A stretch of 64,000 nt of DNA from NCBI RefSeq assembly GCF_000308635.1, contig NZ_BAGD01000132.1:1-64000 (forward strand). Reading direction: 5' to 3'. The notes beneath the pieces were generated by a model. The model did no database searches. It was not told the DNA's origin and was given only the letters and a program-made list of their open reading frames with translations. The position numbers were made by a program, and so were the translations under genes. Every line of letters starts with the position of its first letter. Position 1 is the stretch's first letter. This document shows, in pieces, positions 47,721-57,174 of this stretch. The DNA is from Nocardia otitidiscaviarum NBRC 14405. Lineage in GTDB: Bacteria > Actinomycetota > Actinomycetes > Mycobacteriales > Mycobacteriaceae.

Positions 47721-49964
47721 GTGAGCGCGGTGGTCCGGGAGCGGTGGTGGCGGTGGGTGCCCGCGGGGTACAGCCTGGTGCTGGCGCTGGTGGTGGTGGG
47801 GCCGCTGCTGGGGTCGGGGTATCTGTTGCTGCGGGATGCGGTGAGTACGCCGCGGTCGTACCTGACGGATGCCGCATTGGGAGTGGGGGATGCCGCGCCG
47901 CGGGCGGTGCCGCAGGATGCGTTGGTCGCGGTGCTGTCGGGGGTGGTCGACGGCGGAGTGGTGGTCAAGGCGATTCTGGTGGGGGCGCTGTGGCTGGCCG
48001 GGTGGGGTGCGGCGGTGCTGGCGCGGGAGCTGCTGGGGGCTTCGCCGGGGGCGCGGTTGGTGGCGGCCACCGTCGCCGTGTGGAATCCGTATGTCGCGGA
48101 ACGACTTCTGCAGGGGCACTGGAGCCTGCTGACCGGGTATGCGGCACTGCCGTGGATCGCGGTGCTGGCGCAGCGGATTCGTGGTGAAGCGGGCTTCGGC
48201 CGGTGGGAGCGGGCTCGAAACTGGGCGCTGCTCGGCGGCTGCCTGGCGGCCGCCGGGCTGACTCCGACCGGGTCGCTGCTCGCCGGGGTGACGGCGCTGC
48301 TGGTGGTGGGACGACGCAATCTCGCAGGGGCGGTTGGCCTGTGGGTGATGACCGCGGCACCCTGGCTCACCGCCACCGCGCTGTCCGGAGCGGGCGCGGA
48401 GCCGTCGGACCCGGCCGGAGTCACGGCCTTCGCGGCGCGGGCGGAACCCGGGCTGGGGACACTCGGCAGCCTGGCCGGGCTGGGCGGCATCTGGAACAGC
48501 ACGGCGGTCCCCGGTTCCCGCACCACGTTCTTCGCCGTGATCGGCACCCTGCTGCTGTTGAGCATCGTCGTCCTCGGTGTGCGCACGGTGGCCACCTGCG
48601 CCCGCGATACCCGGTGGATCCGCCGAATCCTCCTGGCGCTGGCGGCATTCGCCATCGTGCTGCCCGCGCTGGCGGCGACCGGCTGGGGCCTGTCGCTCGG
48701 CGAAGCCCTGATCGAACACGTCCCGGGCGCCGGACTGCTGCGCGACACCCAGAAATACGTCGCACTCGCGATGCCCGCCTTCGCCCTGTGCGCCGCCGCC
48801 GGGTGCCATACCACCGCCGGTCTGCTGTTTCGCGACCGCCGCAGCACACCGGTCGTCGCGAGCGTCCCCACCATGCCGCCACCCGACGCAGCCGAGGAAG
48901 GTGATGACAAGCCCCGCAACGCATTCGAAGACGCACCCCGACTCGCTTACTCACCTGGCTCCGCTGGCGACCCTGCCCCGGATGCGCCCGACCACGACCC
49001 TGCGGCGAACGCGCCCGGCGGCAGCGACTCTTCGACCCCCCCTGCCGACCGCACCGCCCCCGGCGCACCCACCGACAACGCCACTTCGACCGCGCTTACG
49101 GGTACCCCTGACCTGGACGCGCCAACCGGAGACACCGCCCCGGGATCGCCCACTGGCAACACCACCCGGGGCACTTCGATAAGCAACGTCACCCCGACCA
49201 GCGACATGGCCCTGGACACCTCGACCAGCGACCCCGTCTTCGGGTCCGACACCCCGACCGGCAGCGCCGTCGCGGATGCGGCCGGCTTCGAGGACACGAC
49301 GGCACCCGGCGACCGCCGGACTCGAACAGGCGCTGTCGCAGTGCTTTTCATCGCCCTGCTGATCGCCGCTCTGCCCGACCTCGCCTGGGGTGTGGGCGGT
49401 GAGCTGCGGCCGGTGCACTATCCGCCCGCGTGGGGGGAGGTGGCCGAACTGGTGGACGCTCCGGGGGATGTGGCGGTGCTGCCGGGCGGCATGTTCCGCA
49501 AGTTCCGCTATTCCGGACCCGCGCCGGTGCTGGACCCCGCGCCGCGCATGCTCCGTCGCGATGTCCTGCAGACCGGCGAGCTGCCGGTTCGGGGCGCGAC
49601 GGTAGCGGGTGAGGGGGCCCGTGCCGGGGAGGTCGAGCGGTTGCTCCTGCGCGGTGGCTCCGCGACCGAACTGGCCCGGCTCGGCGTCGGCTGGGTACTC
49701 GTCGAGGGCGGCACCCCCGGACCGGTCGGTGAATCGAAAACCACACTGGCACAGCTGGAACCGGTCTACTACACCCCGGCGCTCCAGCTCTACCGCGTCC
49801 CCGGCCCGATCACCGCCCACGACGCCACCCCGGCCACCCGCCGCACCTCCGGAGCCGCCCACCTCGCCTGGGCAGCCCTACTCGTCGCGGGAACCCTGGC
49901 AGCGCTCACACCACGCCGTCGCGCGCAATCCACACACCCGACCGAGCCATCTGCCACCCCCTGA
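47721..49964 (+). CDS. Large multi-pass membrane protein (Rv0226c-like) with a disordered insert
   Basis: About 747 residues. Some 8-10 TM helices lie in the first 370 residues; GYLLLRDAVSTPR, WNPYVAERLLQGHWSLLTGYA and GAGLLRDTQKYVALAMPAFA have the look of a GT-C-like or AftD-related fold. Residues about 373-533 form a hydrophilic insert rich in Asp/Thr/Pro/Gly with quasi-repeats (TALTGTPDLDAPTGDTAPG). A further TM and an extracytoplasmic domain follow, then a last helix near the C-terminus. By position it matches Rv0226c (576 residues); the insert accounts for most of the size difference. GTG 47721 is a best guess; GTG 47712 is close. Role: probably envelope glycan assembly. Confidence 0.82.
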   Translation: MSAVVRERWWRWVPAGYSLVLALVVVGPLLGSGYLLLRDAVSTPRSYLTDAALGVGDAAPRAVPQDALVAVLSGVVDGGVVVKAILVGALWLAGWGAAVLARELLGASPGARLVAATVAVWNPYVAERLLQGHWSLLTGYAALPWIAVLAQRIRGEAGFGRWERARNWALLGGCLAAAGLTPTGSLLAGVTALLVVGRRNLAGAVGLWVMTAAPWLTATALSGAGAEPSDPAGVTAFAARAEPGLGTLGSLAGLGGIWNSTAVPGSRTTFFAVIGTLLLLSIVVLGVRTVATCARDTRWIRRILLALAAFAIVLPALAATGWGLSLGEALIEHVPGAGLLRDTQKYVALAMPAFALCAAAGCHTTAGLLFRDRRSTPVVASVPTMPPPDAAEEGDDKPRNAFEDAPRLAYSPGSAGDPAPDAPDHDPAANAPGGSDSSTPPADRTAPGAPTDNATSTALTGTPDLDAPTGDTAPGSPTGNTTRGTSISNVTPTSDMALDTSTSDPVFGSDTPTGSAVADAAGFEDTTAPGDRRTRTGAVAVLFIALLIAALPDLAWGVGGELRPVHYPPAWGEVAELVDAPGDVAVLPGGMFRKFRYSGPAPVLDPAPRMLRRDVLQTGELPVRGATVAGEGARAGEVERLLLRGGSATELARLGVGWVLVEGGTPGPVGESKTTLAQLEPVYYTPALQLYRVPGPITAHDATPATRRTSGAAHLAWAALLVAGTLAALTPRRRAQSTHPTEPSATP

Positions 49965-50260
49965 GCACATCCGCGCCCAATAGAGCCGCCACAGCGCCGG
50001 TCTGCCCTGAACACAGCTGCCCCGCCGGAGCCGCCCGCCTCACCAGGTCGGCCTTACTCGACGCGGGAACCCTGGCAGCGCTCACACCACACCGCGGCGC
50101 GCTAACCCACACACCCGGCCCAGCAGCCCCTGACATCCGCCCCAGCAGAGCCGCGCGCATCGGCTGGTCGGCCCCGCCAGCAGCAGGGGCGCTCAGGCGC
50201 ACCTCTCGCCGCAGCGCTCGGCCCGGGCCCGTCCGTCATTCCTGAGTACATCCGCGCGCC
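49850..50260. repeat. Degenerate tandem duplication of the upstream gene's 3' end
   Basis: The last 115 bp of the gene ending at 49964 plus its downstream flank recur with a 176-bp period: CGGAGCCGCCCRCCTC begins at 49850 and 50026. The 28-bp block from GCGGGAACCC to CACACCAC is identical in both (from 49887 and 50063). A weaker third unit can be traced to about 50260 (CCTGAGTACATCCGCGC versus CCTGAGCACATCCGCGC). The stop codon frame is not kept in copy two. The rest of 49965-50448 holds no gene. Confidence 0.75.
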
Positions 50261-50448
50261 CACCCCGCACGCGTCGCGGGCTGGAGGAGTGCGGACGAGG
50301 TTGTCGACCGGGTCGTCGCCGTCGGTTCCACGACGCGCACCCGAGTGACGCACGCCCGGCCGCCGCGGCGACAACGTATGTCGTGGTACGACAGCCACTC
50401 GGCTACACCGGATCCCGCGCACCGCACGACGCGGCCGCCCGGTGCCGG

Positions 50449-51624
50449 TTACACCTCGACGTTCGCCGCCGTCACCAGCCCTGAGACGCGTTCTCCGCGA
50501 GCGACGGCCGCGAGCACCTCGTATACCCCGTTTCCCGTTTGCTCCCAGGAGAATTCGCGGGCGCGGGCACGGGCCTTCTCGCCGAGGACGGTGCGGGCTT
50601 CGGGTGCGGTGAGCAGTTCGCCCACGGCGGCGGTGAGCTGGGCGGGGTCGTCGACCAGCAGGCCGGTGACGCCGTCGACGATGGAGTCGGTGAGTCCGCG
50701 CGAGCTGCGGTAGCCGATGGTGGGGACGCCGTGTTGCGCGGCTTCGATGACCGCCAGGCCCCAGCCTTCCTTGCGGGAGGGGAGCACGTGCACCCAGGCG
50801 CGGGCGAGCAGTTCGTGTTTGCGCTCCTCGTCCACATGGCCGTGGAAGGTCACCGCGTCCGCGATGCCGAGGTCGTCGGCGTGCGCCCGCAGGTTGTCGG
50901 CCCACCAGCCGTCGCCGATGACGTCGAGGTGCAGGCCGGGAATGCGGGGGCGCAGCGCCGCGACGGCGGCGAGGGCGTCCTCGATCTGCTTGTGCGGTAC
51001 CAGGCGGGAGAGCACCACGATGCTCGGATGCGCGGTGCGGGTGGAGTCGGAGCCGGGCGTGACGCCCTCGGGCACGGGTTCGGCACCGTTGCGCACGACC
51101 GCCACCCGGGCCGGTTCGACGCCGAGCAGCGACAATTCCTCCGCCGAGGGCAGGGAGACGGTCAGGTACTGGTTGCGGCGGTGCACGCGCGGCGACAGCC
51201 GGGATTCGATCCACCAGCCGATCCGTCCGACCAGCCGACCGGCCACCGGCCACTGCTCACGGTGTCCGTGATGCACCAGCACCACGGTCGGCGCGGCGCT
51301 CGCGGCCCGCGCGAAGAAGGGGATGCCGTTCTGGGTGTCGATCACCGCGTCCGGGCGCGCGTGCTTGAGCGGTCCGATCCCGAGCCGTCCCAGGGCGATG
51401 GCCGCCAGCGCCCGCGGGTAGACGGTGTACCGCCCCCCGGCCCGGCTGATCTCGATGCCGTCGATCCGTTCCCGCCGGGCGGCCCCGGGGTATCCGGCGG
51501 TGCGCAGCGTGACCTTCACACCCCGCGCGGCCAGGTGCGCCCCGACCTGTTCCAGGTACCGCTCGCTGCCCCCACCCTGCGGATGCCCGGTGTCCCGCCA
51601 ACACAGCAGCAACACTTCACGCAC
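50449..51624 (-). CDS. Family 4 glycosyltransferase (Rv0225-like)
   Basis: 391 residues, GT-B fold. The N-terminal domain has REVLLLCWRDTGHPQGGGSE with the Gly-rich acceptor loop. The C-terminal domain has VVLSRLVPHKQIEDALAAV, VDEERKHELLARAWVHVLPS and the EX7E motif KEGWGLAVIEAAQHGVPTIG, which binds the sugar nucleotide. GTG 51624 is preferred because GGAG lies six bases upstream and it gives the family's start; TTG 51663 is the longer option. By synteny it is Rv0225; the sugar and acceptor are unknown. Cytoplasmic or membrane-peripheral. Confidence 0.93.
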   Translation of the reverse strand: MREVLLLCWRDTGHPQGGGSERYLEQVGAHLAARGVKVTLRTAGYPGAARRERIDGIEISRAGGRYTVYPRALAAIALGRLGIGPLKHARPDAVIDTQNGIPFFARAASAAPTVVLVHHGHREQWPVAGRLVGRIGWWIESRLSPRVHRRNQYLTVSLPSAEELSLLGVEPARVAVVRNGAEPVPEGVTPGSDSTRTAHPSIVVLSRLVPHKQIEDALAAVAALRPRIPGLHLDVIGDGWWADNLRAHADDLGIADAVTFHGHVDEERKHELLARAWVHVLPSRKEGWGLAVIEAAQHGVPTIGYRSSRGLTDSIVDGVTGLLVDDPAQLTAAVGELLTAPEARTVLGEKARARAREFSWEQTGNGVYEVLAAVARGERVSGLVTAANVEV

Positions 51625-51799
51625 GGGCTTCTCCAGGTCGTTCTCACGGATGCGGGCAGACAACGGGCTCCACCATAACCGCCCACCCCGGTTTCCGGGC
51701 CCTCAGTGGTCAGCTGACCAGCCCAGGGCCGGGAAAACGCCGCCGTCCGCGCCCGGGTGGGGGTCTTCGCCCGATGGTCGCTGTGCGAGACTGGCCGCC

Positions 51800-52657
51800 A
51801 TGCTTCGAGCCGCGCAATCCGCATGGCGACGTCCGCGTTTCGCCCGTCGCGCTACCTTGCGGCGGTCCCTGCGTCTGCTGGGCAGTTTCAAATTCGAGCA
51901 GACGGATCCGGCCGTGTTCTACGGGGGCGTGGCCGCCGATACGGCCGATCTGGTCGGCGACTTCTTCCGGGATCTGACCGGGCGTTCCCTGCGCGGGACC
52001 GTCGTGCTGGATGTCGGCGGCGGTCCCGGCTACTTCGCGGACGAGTTCGCCAAGGCCGGGGCGCGGTACATCCCGGTCGAACCGGATCCTTCGGAAATGC
52101 ATGCGGCCGGGCTGTCGGTGCCGGGTGCGGTGCGCGGTTCGGGGATGGCGCTGCCGTTCCGGGACGACGCGGTGGACATCTGTGTGTCGTCGAATGTGGC
52201 CGAACATGTGCCGCAGCCGTGGGCGATGGCCGACGAGATGCTGCGGGTGACCAAACCAGGCGGCCTGATGGTGCTGTCCTACACCGTCTGGCTGGGCCCC
52301 TTCGGTGGGCACGAGACCGGTCCGTGGCACTATCTGGGCGGGGAGTACGCGGCCCGGCGTTACCGGCGCAAGCACGGCCGGGAGCCGAAGAACCGATTCG
52401 GGCGGTCACTGTTCGCGGTGCGTGCCGCGGATGGCCTGCGGTGGGCCCACTCGACCCCGCCGGATATCGAGATTCTGGCGGTCTTCCCGCGCTACCACCC
52501 GCGCTGGGCGTGGTGGCTGGTGCGCATTCCGGGGCTGCGCGAATTACTGGTCAGCAATTTGGTGGTGGTGGCCGGTAAACGGAATTCAACGCTCGAGGCA
52601 GCCGCGACGCCAGAGTCGGCGCAATCCGCCCGTGCATTCGGGTTCGCTCCACGGTGA
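51800..52657 (+). CDS. SAM-dependent methyltransferase (Rv0224c-like)
   Basis: 285 residues. Motif I is VVLDVGGGPGYFADEFA, the acidic residue is in YIPVEPDPSEM, and SSNVAEHVPQPWAMADEML and VTKPGGLMVLSYTVW complete a class I fold. The C-terminal part contains IEILAVFPRYHPRWAWWLVR, possibly membrane associating. Divergent from the glycosyltransferase, as Rv0224c and Rv0225 are. A sugar or lipid of the envelope is a reasonable target but unproven. The last 72 bp overlap a small antisense ORF. Confidence 0.92.
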   Translation: MLRAAQSAWRRPRFARRATLRRSLRLLGSFKFEQTDPAVFYGGVAADTADLVGDFFRDLTGRSLRGTVVLDVGGGPGYFADEFAKAGARYIPVEPDPSEMHAAGLSVPGAVRGSGMALPFRDDAVDICVSSNVAEHVPQPWAMADEMLRVTKPGGLMVLSYTVWLGPFGGHETGPWHYLGGEYAARRYRRKHGREPKNRFGRSLFAVRAADGLRWAHSTPPDIEILAVFPRYHPRWAWWLVRIPGLRELLVSNLVVVAGKRNSTLEAAATPESAQSARAFGFAPR

Positions 52658-52888
52658 CTCCTGGTTTGCGAGACCCACGGTTTCCATGGCGGTGAGCCCG
52701 ACTTGTCCGGCGAGTTCGTTGACCGTGGCGACGGCTTCGGCGGCTCGCAATGCGGCGGTCGCTTGCTCGGTTGTCAGTGTCCGGCCGGGGAGGAATGACA
52801 CCACCCAGCCGCCGGCGCCAACGCTTTTCGCCTGATGCGGCGTGAGATCGCTGGTCATCAGCGATCTTCCGATCACTTGCACCGACAT
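52586..52888 (-). CDS. Small hypothetical protein
   Basis: 100 residues from ATG 52888, preceded by GGGAG; ATG 52858 with GGAAGA is an alternative. The sequence GGWVVSFLPGRTLTTEQATAALRAAEAV looks like a real folded domain, and I have the impression of similar short actinobacterial proteins, but no function. The 3' end overlaps the convergent methyltransferase gene by 72 bp. The C-terminal stretch is Arg/Cys rich, so the true end could be affected by a frameshift. Confidence 0.65.
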   Translation of the reverse strand: MSVQVIGRSLMTSDLTPHQAKSVGAGGWVVSFLPGRTLTTEQATAALRAAEAVATVNELAGQVGLTAMETVGLANQESPWSEPECTGGLRRLWRRGCLER

Positions 52889-53087
52889 GACTCGGACTCC
52901 CTGTGCCGTAACGGTTCATGAATCGAACGAGCAATCCGCGGTAGCTATAAGCATGCTCGCAGCAGCTGCAGAATGCAATAGTGCGTTTCACGAAAAGCGA
53001 ACCGACAGGTTGGAATTCGAGATTACGAATGCCCGGTATTTGCCACACATGTGCCCAATTACCCTGCGCTCGCGCCGATCTCGATGA

Positions 53088-53291
53088 TCACCGATCCGAC
53101 ATGACCAATCGCAATACCGGCTGACCCACCCGATCCGCACGCTGCGGACCCGCCACGACTTCGACCCGCCAACCCGGCGGCAGCACCCGCTGCAACTTCC
53201 CCGCCTCCCGATGCAGGGGCGTGCCGGCGGCCACCGCCGGGAGGTCGGTGATCTCCGGGAGCACGAAAGCGCCGAAATCCAGATCGGTCAT
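53088..53291 (-). CDS. Small hypothetical protein
   Basis: 67 residues: MTDLDFGAFVLPEITDLPA at the start, then PLHREAGKLQRVLPPGWRVE and a C-terminal VLRLVMSDR strand. AAAGGCGGG lies upstream of the ATG. It may share a transcript with the small gene 199 bp downstream at 52586-52888. No family recognised. Confidence 0.55.
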   Translation of the reverse strand: MTDLDFGAFVLPEITDLPAVAAGTPLHREAGKLQRVLPPGWRVEVVAGPQRADRVGQPVLRLVMSDR

Positions 53292-53554
53292 GCCATCGCC
53301 CGCCTTTCACGAGTCGGCTCAGCTCCCCCCGGCCGAACCGCATGCCGAAGACGAGCAGCGAACAACCTCAGTTGAAAAGAATAGCTAATGTTTAGCAACC
53401 GGACCGATGGTCCGTGAGACGAAAACCACACCGAGCATAGGGCACGCATGAGCGCATCGACGGCGAACGCCACACGAACGGCGCGCCCACTCGCCGGACA
53501 GCAGTCCGGACCATCATCCGGACAACCCTCGGAGCAAAACTGTAACGTGTTCCC

Positions 53555-55000
53555 ATGAATTACCAGAGCTTGTTCATCGGCGGTCACTGGACGGCCCCGG
53601 CCAGCGCCGAACGCGTCCCGGTCGTCTCGCCCGCCACCCTGGAAACCGTCGGCACCGTGCCGGTGGTGAGCCGCGCCGACGTCGACGCCGCTGTGGCCGC
53701 GGCCCGCCGCGCCTTCGACAGCGGCCCCTGGCCCGCCACTCCGCCGGAGCAACGCGCCGACGTTCTCGCCCGCGTCTCCCAACTGCTCGATCAGCGGGTC
53801 GGAGACCTGGTGGCCGCGCTCAGCGCGGAGCTGGGCGCACCCGCCATGGCCGCCAATACGCTCAACCACCTCCCGGCCAAGGCCGCCCTGGACTTCTATG
53901 CCGGACTCGGTAAGTCCTTCCCCTGGAACGAGACTCGCGTCGGCGCGTTCGGCACCAGCCGGGTCTCGCGCGAACCGGTCGGTGTGGTCGCGGCCGTCAC
54001 GGCCTGGAACGTGCCGCTCTTCCTGGCCGTCAACAAGCTCGCCCCCGCCCTGCTCGCGGGCTGCACGGTCGTGCTCAAACCCGCGCCGCTCACCCCGCTG
54101 ACCACCAACCTGCTGGCCGACCTGTTCGTCGAGGCGGGATTGCCGGAGGGGGTGCTGTCGGTGCTGCCCGCCGACGCGGAGGTCTCCGAATACCTTGTCT
54201 CCCATCCCGATGTGGACAAGGTGACCTTCACAGGCAGTACCGCGGTGGGTCGCAAGATCGCGTCCATTGCGGGCGGCCAACTCAAACGCTGCTCCTTGGA
54301 GCTGGGTGGCAAATCTGCGGCAATCCTATTGCCGGACCTGGATATCGCCGCGAGCATGCCCACCCTCGCCTTCTCGGGCCTGATGAATTCCGGTCAGGCG
54401 TGCGTGGCGCAGACCCGCATTCTCGCGCCGCGCAGCCGGTACGACGAGATCGTGGAGGGACTCGCGGACGCGGTGCGCGCCATGAAGACCGGTATTCCGA
54501 GCGATCCCGACGCGACCCTCGGCCCGCTCATCTCGCAGCGGCAACGCGAACGCGTCGAGGGCTATATCGCCCGGGGCAAGGATGAGGGCGCGCGTCTCGT
54601 CCTCGGTGGTGGACGCCCCGACGACCTGCCGGGCTGGTTCGTCGAGCCGACCGTCTTCGCAGATGTCGCGAACTCCATGGCCATCGCGCGCGAGGAGATC
54701 TTCGGCCCGGTGCTGTCGGTGCTGCCCTACGAGACCGAGGACGAAGCCGTCGCCATCGCCAACGACAGCGATTACGGACTAGCCGGTTCGGTGTGGACCA
54801 CCGATATCGAGCACGGCGCGGCGGTCGCCGCCAAGGTGCGTACCGGCACCTATGCCATCAACTGGTACGCCTTCGACCCCTGCGCCCCCTTCGGCGGCTA
54901 CAAGAAATCGGGCATCGGCCGCGAGAACGGCCCCGAGGGCCTGGACGCCTACTGCGAACAGAAATCCCTGCTCATGCCCTTGGGATACCAGGGTTCATAG
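53555..55000 (+). CDS. Aldehyde dehydrogenase (NAD-dependent; Rv0223c-like)
   Basis: 481 residues. NAD site FTGSTAVGRKIA, the Glu in LELGGKSAAILLPD, the nucleophilic Cys in NSGQACVAQTRIL, and EEIFGPVLSVLPY near the C-terminus are all present. ATG 53555 has no Shine-Dalgarno; TGTAAC eight bases upstream could be a -10, so it may be leaderless. Substrate unknown. It keeps the M. tuberculosis order next to the Rv0224c-like gene. Confidence 0.94.
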   Translation: MNYQSLFIGGHWTAPASAERVPVVSPATLETVGTVPVVSRADVDAAVAAARRAFDSGPWPATPPEQRADVLARVSQLLDQRVGDLVAALSAELGAPAMAANTLNHLPAKAALDFYAGLGKSFPWNETRVGAFGTSRVSREPVGVVAAVTAWNVPLFLAVNKLAPALLAGCTVVLKPAPLTPLTTNLLADLFVEAGLPEGVLSVLPADAEVSEYLVSHPDVDKVTFTGSTAVGRKIASIAGGQLKRCSLELGGKSAAILLPDLDIAASMPTLAFSGLMNSGQACVAQTRILAPRSRYDEIVEGLADAVRAMKTGIPSDPDATLGPLISQRQRERVEGYIARGKDEGARLVLGGGRPDDLPGWFVEPTVFADVANSMAIAREEIFGPVLSVLPYETEDEAVAIANDSDYGLAGSVWTTDIEHGAAVAAKVRTGTYAINWYAFDPCAPFGGYKKSGIGRENGPEGLDAYCEQKSLLMPLGYQGS

Positions 55001-55102
55001 TCGGGCATCGAATCGGTTCCGCCCGCACCGAACTCGGCGCGGGCGGCCACTCGATATCCGAATCCGATTGCCCACAGAACGCTGAGGACGCGGAGAGGCG
55101 GA

Positions 55103-56929
55103 CTAGCCGAGACGCTGCTTGAGGCCCTCGAACTCGTCGCGGACGCCCGAGGGCAGCTTCTCGCCGATGAACTCGAACCACTCCTCGATGAGCGGGATCT
55201 CGCGACGCCACTCCTCGGGGTTGACGGCCAGGGCCTCGTCCACATCGGCCTCGTTCACGTCGAGGCCGTCGAGGTAGAGGTCGGCGGCGGTGGGGACATT
55301 GCCGATCGGGGTCGGGCGGGCCTCCTTGCGGCCCTCGATGCGGCCGATGATCCACTCCAGCACGCGGGAGTTCTCACCGAAGCCGGGCCACAGGAAGCGG
55401 CCGTCCTCGCCACGGCGGAACCAGTTGACGTAGAAGATCTTCGGCAGCTTCTCGGCGTCGGCGTTCTTGCCGATATTGCCCCAGTGGCCCAGGTAGTCGC
55501 CCACGTGGTAGCCCATGAAGGGCAGCATGGCCATCGGGTCGCGGCGCACGGTGCCGACCTTGCCCTCGGCGGCGGCGGTCTGCTCGGAGGCCATGGTCGC
55601 GCCCATGAACACGCCGTGCTGCCAGCTGAGCGATTCGGTCACCAGCGGCACGGTGGTCTTGCGGCGCGCGCCGAACAGGATGGCCGAGATCGGCACGCCC
55701 TGCGGGTCGTCCCACTCCGGCGCCAGGATCGGGCACTGCGACATCGGCGTGCAGTAGCGCGAGTTCGGGTGCGCGGCGAGGGTTTCCGACTCGCGCTCGT
55801 ACCAGTCGTTGCCCTTCCAGTCGATCAGGTGGTCGGGGGTGCCCTCCAGGCCCTCCCACCACACGTCGTTATCGTCGGTGAGGGCGACATTGGTGTAGAC
55901 GGTGTTGCCCGCCTCCATGGTGGCCATGGCGTTCGGGTTGGACGAGTGGTTGGTGCCCGGCGCGACGCCGAAGAAGCCGAATTCCGGATTGACGGCGTAG
56001 AGGCGGCCGTCCTTGCCGAAGCGCATCCACGCGATGTCGTCGCCGAGGGTTTCGGCGCGCCAGCCCGGAATGGTCGGCTGGATCATGGCGAGGTTGGTCT
56101 TGCCGCAGGCCGACGGGAAGGCGGCGGCGATGTAGTACGCCTTGTTCTCCGGCGAGATGAGCTTGAGGATGAGCATGTGCTCGGCCAGCCAGCCCTCGTC
56201 GTGCGCCATGGCGGAGGCAATACGCAGCGAGTAGCACTTCTTGCCCAGCAGCGCGTTGCCGCCGTAACCCGAACCGTAGGACCAGATCTCGCGGTCCTCG
56301 GGGAAGTGGGTGATGTACTTGGTGTCGTTGCACGGCCACGGCACGTCGGCCTGGCCCTCGGCCAGCGGCGCGCCGACGGAGTGCAGGGCCTTCACGAACG
56401 GCTTGTCGGTGCCCAGCTTCTCCAGGGCTGCGGCGCCCATGCGGGTCATGACGCGCATGGAGACGACCACGTACTCGGAGTCGGTGATCTCGACGCCCAG
56501 CTTGGGGTCGTCGGCGCCGAGCGGGCCCATGCAGAAGGGCACCACGTACATGGTGCGGCCGTTCATGCAGTCGCGGTACAGCTCGGTCATGGTGGCGCGC
56601 ATCTCGGTCGGATCGACCCAGTTGTTGGTCGGGCCCGCGTCGGCCTCGGTGCGCGAACAGATGTAGGTGCGGGATTCGACGCGCGCGACGTCGGAGGGAT
56701 CGGAGAGCGCGAGGAACGAGTTGGGCTTCTTGGCCTCGTTCAGCTTCTTGAAGGTGCCCGCGGCGACGAGCTGCTCGGTGAGGCGGTCCCACTCCGCGTC
56801 GGACCCGTCCGCCCAGACCACGCGGTCGGGCTGGGTCAGTTCTGCGACCTCCTGAACCCAGGCAAGCAGTTCCTTGTGCTCGGTGGGCGCGGTGCCATCG
56901 TGAAGACCAGGAATGGTCGCTGAGGTCAT
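55103..56929 (-). CDS. pckA: Phosphoenolpyruvate carboxykinase (GTP)
   Basis: 608 residues, the GTP-type family length. It interconverts oxaloacetate and PEP with GTP/GDP in gluconeogenesis. Signatures: CMNGRTMYVVPFCMGPLG, the nucleotide P-loop with reactive Cys FPSACGKTNLAMIQP, the metal and substrate region TLGDDIAWMRFG, and FGENSRVLEWIIGRIEG. ATG 56929 has AGGAGA six bases upstream; the open frame extends 61 codons further without homology. Corresponds to Rv0211. It stands alone, 245 bp after the next upstream gene. Confidence 0.97.
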   Translation of the reverse strand: MTSATIPGLHDGTAPTEHKELLAWVQEVAELTQPDRVVWADGSDAEWDRLTEQLVAAGTFKKLNEAKKPNSFLALSDPSDVARVESRTYICSRTEADAGPTNNWVDPTEMRATMTELYRDCMNGRTMYVVPFCMGPLGADDPKLGVEITDSEYVVVSMRVMTRMGAAALEKLGTDKPFVKALHSVGAPLAEGQADVPWPCNDTKYITHFPEDREIWSYGSGYGGNALLGKKCYSLRIASAMAHDEGWLAEHMLILKLISPENKAYYIAAAFPSACGKTNLAMIQPTIPGWRAETLGDDIAWMRFGKDGRLYAVNPEFGFFGVAPGTNHSSNPNAMATMEAGNTVYTNVALTDDNDVWWEGLEGTPDHLIDWKGNDWYERESETLAAHPNSRYCTPMSQCPILAPEWDDPQGVPISAILFGARRKTTVPLVTESLSWQHGVFMGATMASEQTAAAEGKVGTVRRDPMAMLPFMGYHVGDYLGHWGNIGKNADAEKLPKIFYVNWFRRGEDGRFLWPGFGENSRVLEWIIGRIEGRKEARPTPIGNVPTAADLYLDGLDVNEADVDEALAVNPEEWRREIPLIEEWFEFIGEKLPSGVRDEFEGLKQRLG

Positions 56930-57174
56930 GAAAACTCTCCTGAGATGGGTGGCCTCGGATGGCTCGAGCCGGCGTGAGTCCAGCTCGCGACACCTGTTGC
57001 CACCGATTGCGGTCGGGCCCCCGCCCGCCGTCTGCGCGATAGCACGTCCCGGCTGGACGGCATACAGGGACGAAGCGGACGCCCGGGTTCCTGCTATAGA
57101 GGTTAACGCCATATATCCCGGGCGTAGGAATCGGGTTGTCCAGTCGGTATCGGGTCGAGACCGCCGACCAGCGG

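Noticed and set aside
46083..48809. Flippase-like gene extended to a 908-residue fusion
   Set aside because: The N-terminal half is Pro/Arg/Gln-rich shadow of the divergent plus-strand gene; membrane character and a start with GGGAG begin at 47360.
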